64,000 nucleotides of DNA from assembly GCA_002049495.1 (NCBI GenBank), contig LLYS01000001.1:186001-250000 (forward strand). Reading direction: 5' to 3'. Each line of letters begins with the position of its first letter. Within the stretch, counting starts at the first letter, position 1. Positions 43,051-50,669 of this stretch are shown one piece after another. The stretch is from Epsilonproteobacteria bacterium tcs-49 (GTDB lineage: Bacteria; Campylobacterota; Campylobacteria; Campylobacterales; Sulfurovaceae). Below the pieces are notes generated by a model. It had not been told where the DNA came from, did no database searches, and saw only the letters and a program-made list of their open reading frames with translations. Made by a program: the position numbers and the translations under genes.

Positions 43051-45180
43051 TTAGACCTCTATCTTTTTACTGCGCAGAACCTGCAAAAAATAGATAAACC
43101 CAAACAGCAGTAACCCCAGTACGTAACTCATATACTCCTGGGGCAGATGCAGATAGCGTGCCGCCACGTTGGGGATGAAAAATAGCGGCACGGCGGCAAA
43201 AAACAGCAGCCGTTCAAAGATCGTGGCGCGGATCAGGAAAAACCCCTGCGTCGCGCTGGCAAAAGCGAACATCCCCAATATCGCCGTTATAAAGATCACC
43301 GCTATTTGCAGCGGATCGGTGATCCAGTGCCAACTTCCGGGATCTTTGACCCAATCAAGCATCGTAAACATGGAATAATGCTCCTCGGGATTGCCCGGTT
43401 CCACCAGCACCAGATTGGGATTGAAAAAGAACATAAAGGGCAGTATCGCCGTTCGCATATCGTAGACAAAGCCCTGTACCCCCGTTCGGATGGGATCGCT
43501 TTTGGCTATCCCCGCCCCAGCGTACGCGGCGATGCCCACCGGCGGCGTATCATCTGCGAGGATACCGAAATAAAACACGAACAGGTGCAGCGCGATCAGC
43601 GGCACCATATAGCCGCTGGCTACGGAAAGCTCACTGATAACGGGGATCGTCATGGAGGAGACGATGATGTAGTTTGCCGTCGTGGGCAGCCCCATCCCCA
43701 AAATCAGTGACATCAGCGCCACAAGCAGCAAGATCAGCATAATGTTGTCCCCGGCGATGCTTTCAATCACTTCGGTCATAAACAGCCCCAGCCCCGTCAG
43801 GGTAATGGACCCCACCACGATCCCCGCCGCGGCGGTGGCGATGGCGATGGGGATCATATTTTTCGCTCCCATCACCATCCCGTGGAAAATATCAACCGGG
43901 CCCTGAAGCCAGTGGTCCAGAGTGATTTTTTGCTTGAGAACTGCCGCTTTGATCGGATACTGCACCAGCATGATCACCATCATCGTAATCACGGCGAAAA
44001 ACCCCGCGTAGATGGGGGAGCGCTGCTCCACTACAAGCAGATACATCAGGTAGATAATGGGCAAGATATAGTGCAACCCGCTTAAAAAGGTCGCCATCTT
44101 CGGCGGCAGTTTTTTGGGATCTTCGCCCTTGAGTCCCATCTTGACGCTTTCAAGGTGCACCAGATAAAACAGCGCGATATAGCTGACCACCGCGGGGATG
44201 ATCGCCGCCATGATCACCTGTGAATACGCCAGCCCCAGAAACTCCGCGATGATAAAAGCCGCCGCGCCCATAATAGGGGGCATAAGCTGTCCGTTGGTAC
44301 TGGCAGCCACCTCCACCGCTGCGGCTTTTTCGCCGCTAAAGCCCAGACGCTTCATCAGCGGGATGGTAAAGTTGCCCGTCGTGACCACGTTGGCCGTAGA
44401 ACTTCCCGAGATGATACCCGTCATTCCGCTTGCGGCCACACTTGCCTTTGCCGGGCCGCCGCGGTACTTGCCAAGCAGGGCGTACGCCAGATTGATAAAG
44501 TACTCCCCCGCCCCGGCGCGATCAAGCATCGCCCCGAAAAGCACAAACAAAAAGATAAAATCGGTACTCACCCCCAAAGGGATCCCGAATATCCCCTCGG
44601 TGGTCAAAAACATCTGCCCCGCCAACTTGCTGATACTCGCCCCCTGGTGGGCGATCATATAGGGCATATACTGCCCGAAGTAATCATAGGCTAAAAATAC
44701 AATGGCGATGATCATCAAAGCAGGTCCCAAAGCCCGGCGGCTGGCTTCTAGCAGTAAAATAACCGCAACCACCGCCACGGCGATATCCTGCCACAGGTAC
44801 GCCCCCTGACGGTAAGAGAGTGCTTCATAGTTTAAAAAGATATAAAGGGCGGAAACGGAAGCCGCAACGGCTAAGAGATAATCGTACAAGGGAACTTTGC
44901 TGCGGTCTTTGGTTTTTTTATACGCTGTATAAACGATAAAACCCAAAAACAGCGCGAAACTCAGGTGTACCGACCGTGCCAACACCGTATTGAGGGGGAA
45001 ATAAGCGATGTAGAGTTGAAACGCGGACCAGCTAAAGGCGATAAGAGCCACCATCCAGCCCAGCCAGGACCCGTGGTCGATTTGGCGCTCCCCTTCCAGT
45101 TTGCTGAGCAGCTCCTCCTCTTTGTCGTGATCGATATGGACCTCTCTGTCCCGGTCGCGGGTATAGATCTTTTCAGCCAT
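43051..45180 (-). CDS. TRAP transporter fused permease (DctQM type, TAXI family)
   Basis: A 709-residue membrane protein fusing the small (4-helix) and large (about 12-helix) TRAP permease subunits. An N-terminal hydrophilic stretch of about 40 residues is rich in R, D, E and H. Conserved large-subunit segments include GASTSV-like STANVVTTGNFTIPLMKRLG, EVAASTNGQLMPPIMGAAAF and GMGLPTTANYI. It imports a solute delivered by the TAXI protein using a sodium or proton gradient; such systems often carry dicarboxylates or amino acids. I chose ATG 45180 over the adjacent in-frame GTG. Confidence 0.93.
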   Translation of the reverse strand: MAEKIYTRDRDREVHIDHDKEEELLSKLEGERQIDHGSWLGWMVALIAFSWSAFQLYIAYFPLNTVLARSVHLSFALFLGFIVYTAYKKTKDRSKVPLYDYLLAVAASVSALYIFLNYEALSYRQGAYLWQDIAVAVVAVILLLEASRRALGPALMIIAIVFLAYDYFGQYMPYMIAHQGASISKLAGQMFLTTEGIFGIPLGVSTDFIFLFVLFGAMLDRAGAGEYFINLAYALLGKYRGGPAKASVAASGMTGIISGSSTANVVTTGNFTIPLMKRLGFSGEKAAAVEVAASTNGQLMPPIMGAAAFIIAEFLGLAYSQVIMAAIIPAVVSYIALFYLVHLESVKMGLKGEDPKKLPPKMATFLSGLHYILPIIYLMYLLVVEQRSPIYAGFFAVITMMVIMLVQYPIKAAVLKQKITLDHWLQGPVDIFHGMVMGAKNMIPIAIATAAAGIVVGSITLTGLGLFMTEVIESIAGDNIMLILLLVALMSLILGMGLPTTANYIIVSSMTIPVISELSVASGYMVPLIALHLFVFYFGILADDTPPVGIAAYAGAGIAKSDPIRTGVQGFVYDMRTAILPFMFFFNPNLVLVEPGNPEEHYSMFTMLDWVKDPGSWHWITDPLQIAVIFITAILGMFAFASATQGFFLIRATIFERLLFFAAVPLFFIPNVAARYLHLPQEYMSYVLGLLLFGFIYFLQVLRSKKIEV

Positions 45181-45231
45181 CACTCACCTTTATACGCAAA
45201 ATTCCTTCTTTTTAACCTACCGCGATACGCT

Positions 45232-45255
45232 AAAAAGAACCCCCCGAGGGGGGGG
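45232..45255 (-). terminator. Intercistronic terminator-like hairpin between the TAXI and permease genes
   Basis: On the minus strand a G/C hairpin (a run of eight C and a run of six G around a two-base centre) is followed by TTCTTTTTA. It may end most transcripts after the binding-protein gene, giving excess receptor over permease. Confidence 0.62.
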
Positions 45256-45264
45256 AAAGGGGAG

Positions 45265-46224
45265 CTATTGTAAAATCCCGTGCTTTTTGTAATACGCTTT
45301 TGCCGCGGGGTGCAGCGGTGCGCCCAGTCCCTGCAAAACGCTTTGCTTGGTCAAGCCTTTATATGCCGGGTGCATCGATTTGAATTTTTCAAAATTTTCC
45401 ATGATCGCTTCGACGATCGCCGTTACCTTTTTGTCACTGACGTCGCTGCTTGTTACCAGCGTCGCTTTTACCCCCATAGTGTGGCGGTCCTCTTCTATGC
45501 CGTCATAGGTCCCTCCGGGGATTTTGCCGATAGCGTAGTAAGGCATATTATCCAGAATTTTTTTCGCTTCGGGGAAGTTCTCGGGGGTGATGTTGACGAT
45601 ATCGATATCTACGGAGTTAGCCGCTTCTTTGATATTTGCCGAAGGGTGTCCCACCGTATAGAAGTAGCCGTCGATTTTGCCGTCTTTGAGCGCTTTTGGC
45701 ATCTCTGCGGCTTTGAGCTGTTCGGCCGCTTTGAGCATCGATCTGTCCAGGGTTGATTCTTTAAAGAGCATATCGACCATATTGCGCTGCCCGCTTCCGG
45801 GGTTGCCGATATTGATCACCTTGCCTTTCATATCCGCCAAGCTTTTAATCCCGCTTGCTTTCGTAACGACAAAGGTCAGCGGTTCGGGGTGGATCGTCAT
45901 GATGGTGCGCAGCTTCTCGATGCGCTTGCCGGCAAACTTGCCCTCGCCTTTATAGGCTTGATATACCACGTCACTTTGCGCGATACCGAAATCCAGCTCG
46001 CCCGCGTTGATCGTATTGACGTTATAAACCGAACCGCCCGTGGACTCTACGGTACAGCGGATTCCGGTCTGGGCGCGGTTTTTATTTGCCATACGGCACA
46101 CGGCACCGCCCGTGGGGTAATAAACACCGGTTACGCCCCCGGTTCCGATTGTGACAAAATCTATGGCCGAAGCGCTAATCGCAACCGCCGCCGAAAGTGC
46201 CAATGAAAGTAAAGGTCTTCGCAT
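45265..46224 (-). CDS. TAXI-family TRAP solute-binding protein
   Basis: A 319-residue periplasmic receptor with a signal peptide (cleavage after ...SASA near 21). TAXI features: FVTIGTGGVTGVYYPTGGA, the name-giving TxxI/TGG block, STGGSVYNVNTINAGELDFG, VINIGNPGSGQRN and DGYFYTVGHPS. I chose ATG 46224 because AAAGGAG precedes it; the longer reading from 46251 adds nine polar residues before the signal peptide. It pairs with the permease downstream. Confidence 0.94.
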   Translation of the reverse strand: MRRPLLSLALSAAVAISASAIDFVTIGTGGVTGVYYPTGGAVCRMANKNRAQTGIRCTVESTGGSVYNVNTINAGELDFGIAQSDVVYQAYKGEGKFAGKRIEKLRTIMTIHPEPLTFVVTKASGIKSLADMKGKVINIGNPGSGQRNMVDMLFKESTLDRSMLKAAEQLKAAEMPKALKDGKIDGYFYTVGHPSANIKEAANSVDIDIVNITPENFPEAKKILDNMPYYAIGKIPGGTYDGIEEDRHTMGVKATLVTSSDVSDKKVTAIVEAIMENFEKFKSMHPAYKGLTKQSVLQGLGAPLHPAAKAYYKKHGILQ

Positions 46225-46392
46225 TTTTTCTCCTTTTTTGAATCGATTCATTTTTCATTGTAGCCAAAAAGTTTAATTTAAGATAAAGTTCACTATCATA
46301 TGTCTACTTGTGACTTGCAAAATGTCCCGATTCTATACATGGGAACGGTAATTGCTTAAACAGTGATAATTTACAGAAAATAAGGACAGATA

Positions 46393-46776
46393 ATGACATA
46401 TGAAGTTGTTTCTCCCATATACGGCTTTGAAAAAGTAAAAAACTTTGAATTAAAAGAGATTGACGATACCTTTTTTACCCTAGCCAATGCCGATGATACC
46501 AAGCCTACCTTCACTCTGGTCAACCCTTTTGCGTTTCGAGAATATGAGTTTGATATTCCAGACAGCACCGTAAAAGAGCTAGAGATCGAAGACGCAAAAG
46601 ATATCAGCGTGCTCAATATCATGGTCGTGGGCTCCCCCATCGAAGAATCCCGGATCAACTTCGCCGCACCGCTTATTTTTAACACCAAAAAGAAAAAATT
46701 AACACAGATCATTTTAAACGAGATGAAATATTCCGATTACGGACTTTCCGAAAAAATCAGCGACTATATACAGTAG
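46393..46776 (+). CDS. fliW: Flagellar assembly factor FliW
   Basis: A 127-residue beta-barrel protein. In C. jejuni FliW binds and antagonises the translational regulator CsrA and also binds flagellin, linking filament assembly to flagellin synthesis. Recognisable pieces are SPIYGFEKVKNFELKEID, FTLVNPFAF, DISVLNIMVVG and NFAAPLIFN. AAGGA precedes the ATG. csrA is not in this window. Confidence 0.93.
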   Translation: MTYEVVSPIYGFEKVKNFELKEIDDTFFTLANADDTKPTFTLVNPFAFREYEFDIPDSTVKELEIEDAKDISVLNIMVVGSPIEESRINFAAPLIFNTKKKKLTQIILNEMKYSDYGLSEKISDYIQ

Positions 46777-46787
46777 TCACTACTCCC

Positions 46788-46804
46788 GCCGCGTCTGGCG
46801 CGGC
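46788..46804 (+). terminator. Possible weak terminator after fliW
   Basis: GCCGCG-TCTGG-CGCGGC forms a 6-bp hairpin 12 bases after the fliW stop. The T-run is about a dozen bases away (46817-46822), so termination may be partial. Confidence 0.35.
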
Positions 46805-46846
46805 ATCACTCGAACCTCTTTTTAACTAAATATAAAGGTAATACAG

Positions 46847-47593
46847 ATGCAATTAACCATGATCGGCAACGGTGCCATGGCAAAATCGATCGTTTTGGGA
46901 CTCCCCGAAAAGTATGAGATCACCGTCGTGGGACGCAGTGAAGAGAAGCTGCAAATCTTTGCAAACGAGTGCGGCTGCGGTTACGCCCTTTTGGACGATT
47001 ACGATATCAGCGATCAAAACGTGATCTTTGCGGTCAAACCCCACGTCCTCGAACAAACGGCGGCAAAGCTGCGGGGAAAAGCGAAGGTGCTTTTTTCCGT
47101 TTTGGCGGGAACGACGCTCGCACAGCTGCAAAATGCGATCAAAGCCCAGTACTACATCCGCACTATGCCCAACGTGGGCGCCACCTACAACGCTTCGACG
47201 ACGACGCTTACCGGTGACGTTTCGCAAAAGGAGTTGAGTATAGAGCTTTTCTCCTCTATCGGCAAGGCGGTATGGGTCGATAGCGAAAAGGAGCTTGATA
47301 TCGCGACGGCCTTGGCGGGAAGCGGCCCCGCTTTTTTAGCCCTGGCCGCCGAAGCCATGGCCGATGCTGCGGTCAAATGCGGAATGAGAAGGGATCTTGC
47401 CAAAGAGTTTACGGCAAACAACTTTTACAGTTTTGCGAAATTGATCGAAAATGAAAACCCCGCGGATATCAAAGACAAAATCTGCTCCCCGGCGGGAACC
47501 ACGATCGAGGGGGTCAAAGCCCTGGAAGATAACGGGGCAAGAAAAGCCTTTTTCAGTGCCGTTGAAAAGGCGTATGAAAGATTGCAAAAATAG
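46847..47593 (+). CDS. proC: Pyrroline-5-carboxylate reductase
   Basis: A 248-residue NAD(P)H-dependent enzyme for the last step of proline synthesis. The Rossmann motif is IGNGAMAKSI at the N-terminus, followed by FAVKPHVLE, IRTMPNVGA, and the signature ALAGSGPAFLALAAEAMADAA with CSPAGTTIEG near the end. Slightly shorter than the usual 260-270. AAAGGT precedes the ATG. Confidence 0.96.
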   Translation: MQLTMIGNGAMAKSIVLGLPEKYEITVVGRSEEKLQIFANECGCGYALLDDYDISDQNVIFAVKPHVLEQTAAKLRGKAKVLFSVLAGTTLAQLQNAIKAQYYIRTMPNVGATYNASTTTLTGDVSQKELSIELFSSIGKAVWVDSEKELDIATALAGSGPAFLALAAEAMADAAVKCGMRRDLAKEFTANNFYSFAKLIENENPADIKDKICSPAGTTIEGVKALEDNGARKAFFSAVEKAYERLQK

Positions 47594-47594
47594 T

Positions 47595-47620
47595 AGCAAG
47601 GCCCCTATGGAGCCTTTGCT
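47595..47620. terminator. Bidirectional terminator between proC and leuA
   Basis: AGCAAGGC (47595-47602) pairs with GCCTTTGCT (47612-47620) with one bulged base, filling the whole gap between the convergent stop codons. It can serve both genes. Confidence 0.65.
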
Positions 47621-49171
47621 TTAGATCTTATCCTCTTCGCCCAAGCGAAGCTGCTGCTTTAAACTGTCCTTCATGGAAAGATAACTATTAAGCGCGTTGA
47701 CGTACGCTTCCGCGCTGGCTTTCATCGTATCCAGATCCAAACCGCGGCCGATCACGGCGGGTTTGTCATCGTCAAAGATCACCTGCACCACCACTTTTGC
47801 CAACGCGTCTTTGCCCTGGCTGACCGCCTGGACCTGGTAATCTTTAAGCGTTCCCTTATAACCCGCGGCTTCGTCGATGGTTTTAAACACCGCATCGATA
47901 GTCCCGTTGCCGATCTGTGCCGCACGGATCGTTTCGCCCTCTTTGCGCAGCGCAACCGCCGCAGTCGCCATGGCGCTGCTGCAATCACTCAGCTGCATAC
48001 TCTCAAGCTCGTAAACCGGCTCGAAATTGACCTGGGAATTCAACAGCGCTCTGATATCGTCGTCAAAAACCTCTTTTTTACTGTCGGCTAAGACTTTGAA
48101 CTTTTCAAAGGCGTCAAGCAACTCACTTTCACTCAACTCATAGCCAAGCTTTTGCAACTTGTCTTTAAAGGCGTGTTTGCCCGAGTGCTTGCCTAACACG
48201 ATACTGTTTTTCTCCATCCCGATATCTGCCGCACTCATAATTTCATAGGTTTCCTGGCATTTCAACACGCCGTCTTGGTGGATACCGCTTTCGTGCGCAA
48301 AGGCGTTTTTGCCCACGATCGCCTTGTTGGGCTGGGGCACGATTCCGGTGATGGAGGAGACCAAACGGCTGGAGGGATATATCTCTTTGGTGTTGATATT
48401 GGTCTCATACTCGCCGTAGATATCGGCTCTGGTTTTAAGCGTCATGACGATCTCCTCAAGTGCGGCGTTGCCCGCGCGCTCCCCCAGACCGTTGATGGTA
48501 CACTCCACCTGCATCGCGCCGTTTTCGACCGCGGCCAAAGAGTTGGCCACGGCCAAGCCCAAATCGTTGTGGTTATGCACCGAGATAATCGCCCGCTCTC
48601 CCGCGTGCTCGCTCAACTCTTTGATCATCGCCGCGATTTCGTGGGGCATTCTGTAGCCCACCGTATCGGGAAGGTTGATCGTCGTCGCCCCCGCTTCGAT
48701 CACGGCGTCCATAATCCGCTTTAAAAAAGGGATCTCACTCCGTCCCGCGTCTTCGCAGCTAAACTCCACGTCTTCACAGTAGCTTCGCGCCAGCTTCACC
48801 GCTTTGACCGCGCGTTCTACCACCTCGTCCTCGCTCATTTTCAACTTGTTTTCCATATGGATGGGACTGGTGGCGATAAAGGTATGGATCCTTTGGTATT
48901 TAGCCTCTTTAATCGCTTCCGCGGCTTGGATGATATCGTTATCCACCGCTCTGGCCAAGGAACACACCCGGCTTTTGGTGACCCGTTTTGCGATCTTTGA
49001 GATCGCTTCAAAATCCCCTGGACTTGCCGCGGCGAACCCCGCTTCGATGATATCTACGCCCAACCTTTCCAACTGTAGCGCAATCTTGACCTTTTCCTCT
49101 ATATTCATGGACGCGCCGGGACTTTGCTCCCCGTCACGCAACGTTGTATCAAAAATTTTAATCGTTTTCAT
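47621..49171 (-). CDS. leuA: 2-isopropylmalate synthase
   Basis: A 516-residue enzyme condensing acetyl-CoA and 2-ketoisovalerate, first step of leucine synthesis. The TIM barrel has [16 protein letters not shown], the metal-binding [13 protein letters not shown], and [11 protein letters not shown]. The C-terminal leucine-feedback (LeuA dimer) domain is present (about 385-505, [13 protein letters not shown]). AAGAAGG precedes the ATG. A promoter, a leucine-rich leader peptide and alternating hairpins lie upstream, so it seems to be controlled by leucine supply. No other leu gene is adjacent. Confidence 0.97.
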   Translation of the reverse strand: MKTIKIFDTTLRDGEQSPGASMNIEEKVKIALQLERLGVDIIEAGFAAASPGDFEAISKIAKRVTKSRVCSLARAVDNDIIQAAEAIKEAKYQRIHTFIATSPIHMENKLKMSEDEVVERAVKAVKLARSYCEDVEFSCEDAGRSEIPFLKRIMDAVIEAGATTINLPDTVGYRMPHEIAAMIKELSEHAGERAIISVHNHNDLGLAVANSLAAVENGAMQVECTINGLGERAGNAALEEIVMTLKTRADIYGEYETNINTKEIYPSSRLVSSITGIVPQPNKAIVGKNAFAHESGIHQDGVLKCQETYEIMSAADIGMEKNSIVLGKHSGKHAFKDKLQKLGYELSESELLDAFEKFKVLADSKKEVFDDDIRALLNSQVNFEPVYELESMQLSDCSSAMATAAVALRKEGETIRAAQIGNGTIDAVFKTIDEAAGYKGTLKDYQVQAVSQGKDALAKVVVQVIFDDDKPAVIGRGLDLDTMKASAEAYVNALNSYLSMKDSLKQQLRLGEEDKI

Positions 49172-49192
49172 TGTATAAAACCTTCTTCAATT

Positions 49193-49229
49193 ATCTAATT
49201 TAATCTGCATTTAGATGCCTTAATGCATC
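49193..49229 (-). promoter_or_regulatory. Mutually exclusive hairpins between the leader peptide and leuA
   Basis: Three perfect pairings overlap: GATGC with GCATC (49225-49229 / 49214-49218), TGCATT with AATGCA (49222-49227 / 49206-49211), and ATCTAA with TTAGAT (49211-49216 / 49193-49198). The first and third exclude the second. No U-run follows directly, so a classic terminator is not evident. Confidence 0.5.
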
Positions 49230-49255
49230 ACATATTCGTATCGTATAGTGGTTAT

Positions 49256-49336
49256 TTATCGAGAGAGAAGTAGGAGTTTCAGGAGGAGCAGTATACCGTT
49301 GCCTTGTGGTATTGTATAACGAACTTGTGTTTTCAT
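49256..49336 (-). CDS. leuL: Leucine-rich leader peptide of leuA (attenuation leader)
   Basis: An unlisted 26-codon frame, ATG 49334-49336 to TAA 49256-49258, encoding MKTQVRYTIPQGNGI, then LLLLKLLLL, then SR. Eight of nine consecutive codons are leucine (CTG CTC CTC CTG, AAA, CTC CTA CTT CTC). AGGAGG lies five bases before the ATG and a consensus promoter lies just upstream. This is the architecture of amino-acid attenuation leaders such as leuL of enterobacteria: ribosome stalling when charged tRNA-Leu is scarce would change folding of the downstream RNA and raise leuA expression. The peptide would have no other function. I infer regulation; it is not proven. Confidence 0.8.
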   Translation of the reverse strand: MKTQVRYTIPQGNGILLLLKLLLLSR

Positions 49337-49364
49337 AACGTCCTCCTTTAATTTTATGTTGCTA

Positions 49365-49394
49365 ATTATACTACAATTTTTCCTTTTTAATCAA
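49365..49394 (-). promoter_or_regulatory. Sigma-70 promoter of the leuA leader
   Basis: TTGATT (49389-49394) and perfect TATAAT (49365-49370) separated by 18 bases, placing the transcript start about 20 bases before the leader ATG. It begins just after the pssA stop. Confidence 0.75.
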
Positions 49395-49401
49395 GGTGAT
49401 A

Positions 49402-50097
49402 TTATATATGCCCCGGACCCCGGAAAAAGCCGTAAACGATATACAGCGTGATCAAAAACGCAAAACTTTCCACGGGCAGAATATAGATAACGGCCAGAAC
49501 CACCGTAAGAATCACCAGGATTTTAAATACGTCCTTTTTCGCCAAATCGATCTTTTTGAAGCTGGGAAAGCGGAAATTGGACACCATCAAAAAGGAGATG
49601 AAGATGGTAATGAGCAGTAAAACGACTTCAAGCATCCGCAGATGCGCATACTTTTCCAGCATCAGGATCCAGATACTGACAAAAACCGCGGCGGTGGGGA
49701 TGGGGACACCGATAAACACCCCCGGTTCCGTTTCGCTGGACATGACGTTAAAACGCGCCAGGCGGATCGCTCCGAAGATGATATACAGCGCCGTTACTAC
49801 GATCCCCAAACGGCCGTAATCGATACCGACGTAGAAATACAGCAGCAGCGCCGGAGCAACGCCGAAAGCGACGATATCGGCCAAAGAGTCAAACTCCACT
49901 CCGAATTTGCTGGTGGTTTTGGTCATTCGCGCCACGCGGCCGTCGAGACCGTCGAAAACAAGGGAGAGAAAGATCAGCCACGCCGCCTTCTCAAAAGCTC
50001 CCTGCGAAGCGCTGACGATACTCAAGATTGCGATAAAGATACTCGCCGCGGTAAAAAGGTTGGGCAGAATATAGATCAGTTTGAAATTGTGTTTCAT
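49402..50097 (-). CDS. pssA: CDP-diacylglycerol-serine O-phosphatidyltransferase
   Basis: A 231-residue membrane enzyme making phosphatidylserine from CDP-diacylglycerol and serine. The CDP-alcohol phosphotransferase signature is complete: DGLDGRVAR, then eight residues to GVEFDSLAD, supplying the catalytic aspartates. About seven hydrophobic segments follow the Bacillus-type PssA pattern. Its start abuts the stop of the decarboxylase-like gene. Confidence 0.95.
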   Translation of the reverse strand: MKHNFKLIYILPNLFTAASIFIAILSIVSASQGAFEKAAWLIFLSLVFDGLDGRVARMTKTTSKFGVEFDSLADIVAFGVAPALLLYFYVGIDYGRLGIVVTALYIIFGAIRLARFNVMSSETEPGVFIGVPIPTAAVFVSIWILMLEKYAHLRMLEVVLLLITIFISFLMVSNFRFPSFKKIDLAKKDVFKILVILTVVLAVIYILPVESFAFLITLYIVYGFFRGPGHI

Positions 50098-50669
50098 CAG
50101 CGGTATGCCAAAATCGTTGCGTTGGGGCGTACCTTATCCCCGATAGCGACCTTGACGTCAAGGGAGTTTGCTTCGATCACGACGCGGCCGCAGACCGCCT
50201 TTGCGATCAGATCACCGATAAAGTAGCGATCCTTTGTAATATAGTTTTGCACGGGGAAAAAGGAGGGGATAAGTGTCATGGAAAAATCCCCGATCTCATA
50301 GCGCAGATTTTGATTGAGTTTCTGTGCCAGCGGATTATCGGTGTTTAAAACCGCTCCGTCTCTTCGCAGCGGAAGAAACTCCCCGTTGACCGGCGCGCAG
50401 ACCAGCGAAAAATCCGTCATTTTCGTTTCTAAAACGATACGGGTACGCTCTCCTTCGTAGCTGATATCCTTCACCTCCCCCATAACCGGAGAAACGATAC
50501 AGTCGTCGCTGCGGCATACGGGTCTGTTTGAAGGGATAAAGCTGGTATAGAGATACCCCGAAAGAAAAAGCAGTGCCGCCAGCTTGAAGATAAAGCAATC
50601 CCCTACCAAAAGGTAGAGTAATACCAATAGGGCGATTACGGGCAGGGCTTTATCTTTGGTATTGATCAC
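50097..50669 (-). CDS. Phosphatidylserine decarboxylase-related membrane protein, catalytic serine apparently missing
   Basis: A 190-residue protein with two N-terminal membrane segments (about 9-25, 28-45) and a lipoyl-like beta domain (SPVMGEVKDISYEG, GDKVRPNATILAY) as in short PSD enzymes. In true PSDs the pyruvoyl group arises by cleavage at a Gly-Ser before R-V; here the matching place reads AVCGRVVI, with no serine. H. pylori HP1070 occupies the same position between ftsH and pssA while its active psd lies elsewhere. It may be a pseudoenzyme partner of PssA or a lipid-binding protein. Confidence 0.7.
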   Translation of the reverse strand: MINTKDKALPVIALLVLLYLLVGDCFIFKLAALLFLSGYLYTSFIPSNRPVCRSDDCIVSPVMGEVKDISYEGERTRIVLETKMTDFSLVCAPVNGEFLPLRRDGAVLNTDNPLAQKLNQNLRYEIGDFSMTLIPSFFPVQNYITKDRYFIGDLIAKAVCGRVVIEANSLDVKVAIGDKVRPNATILAYR

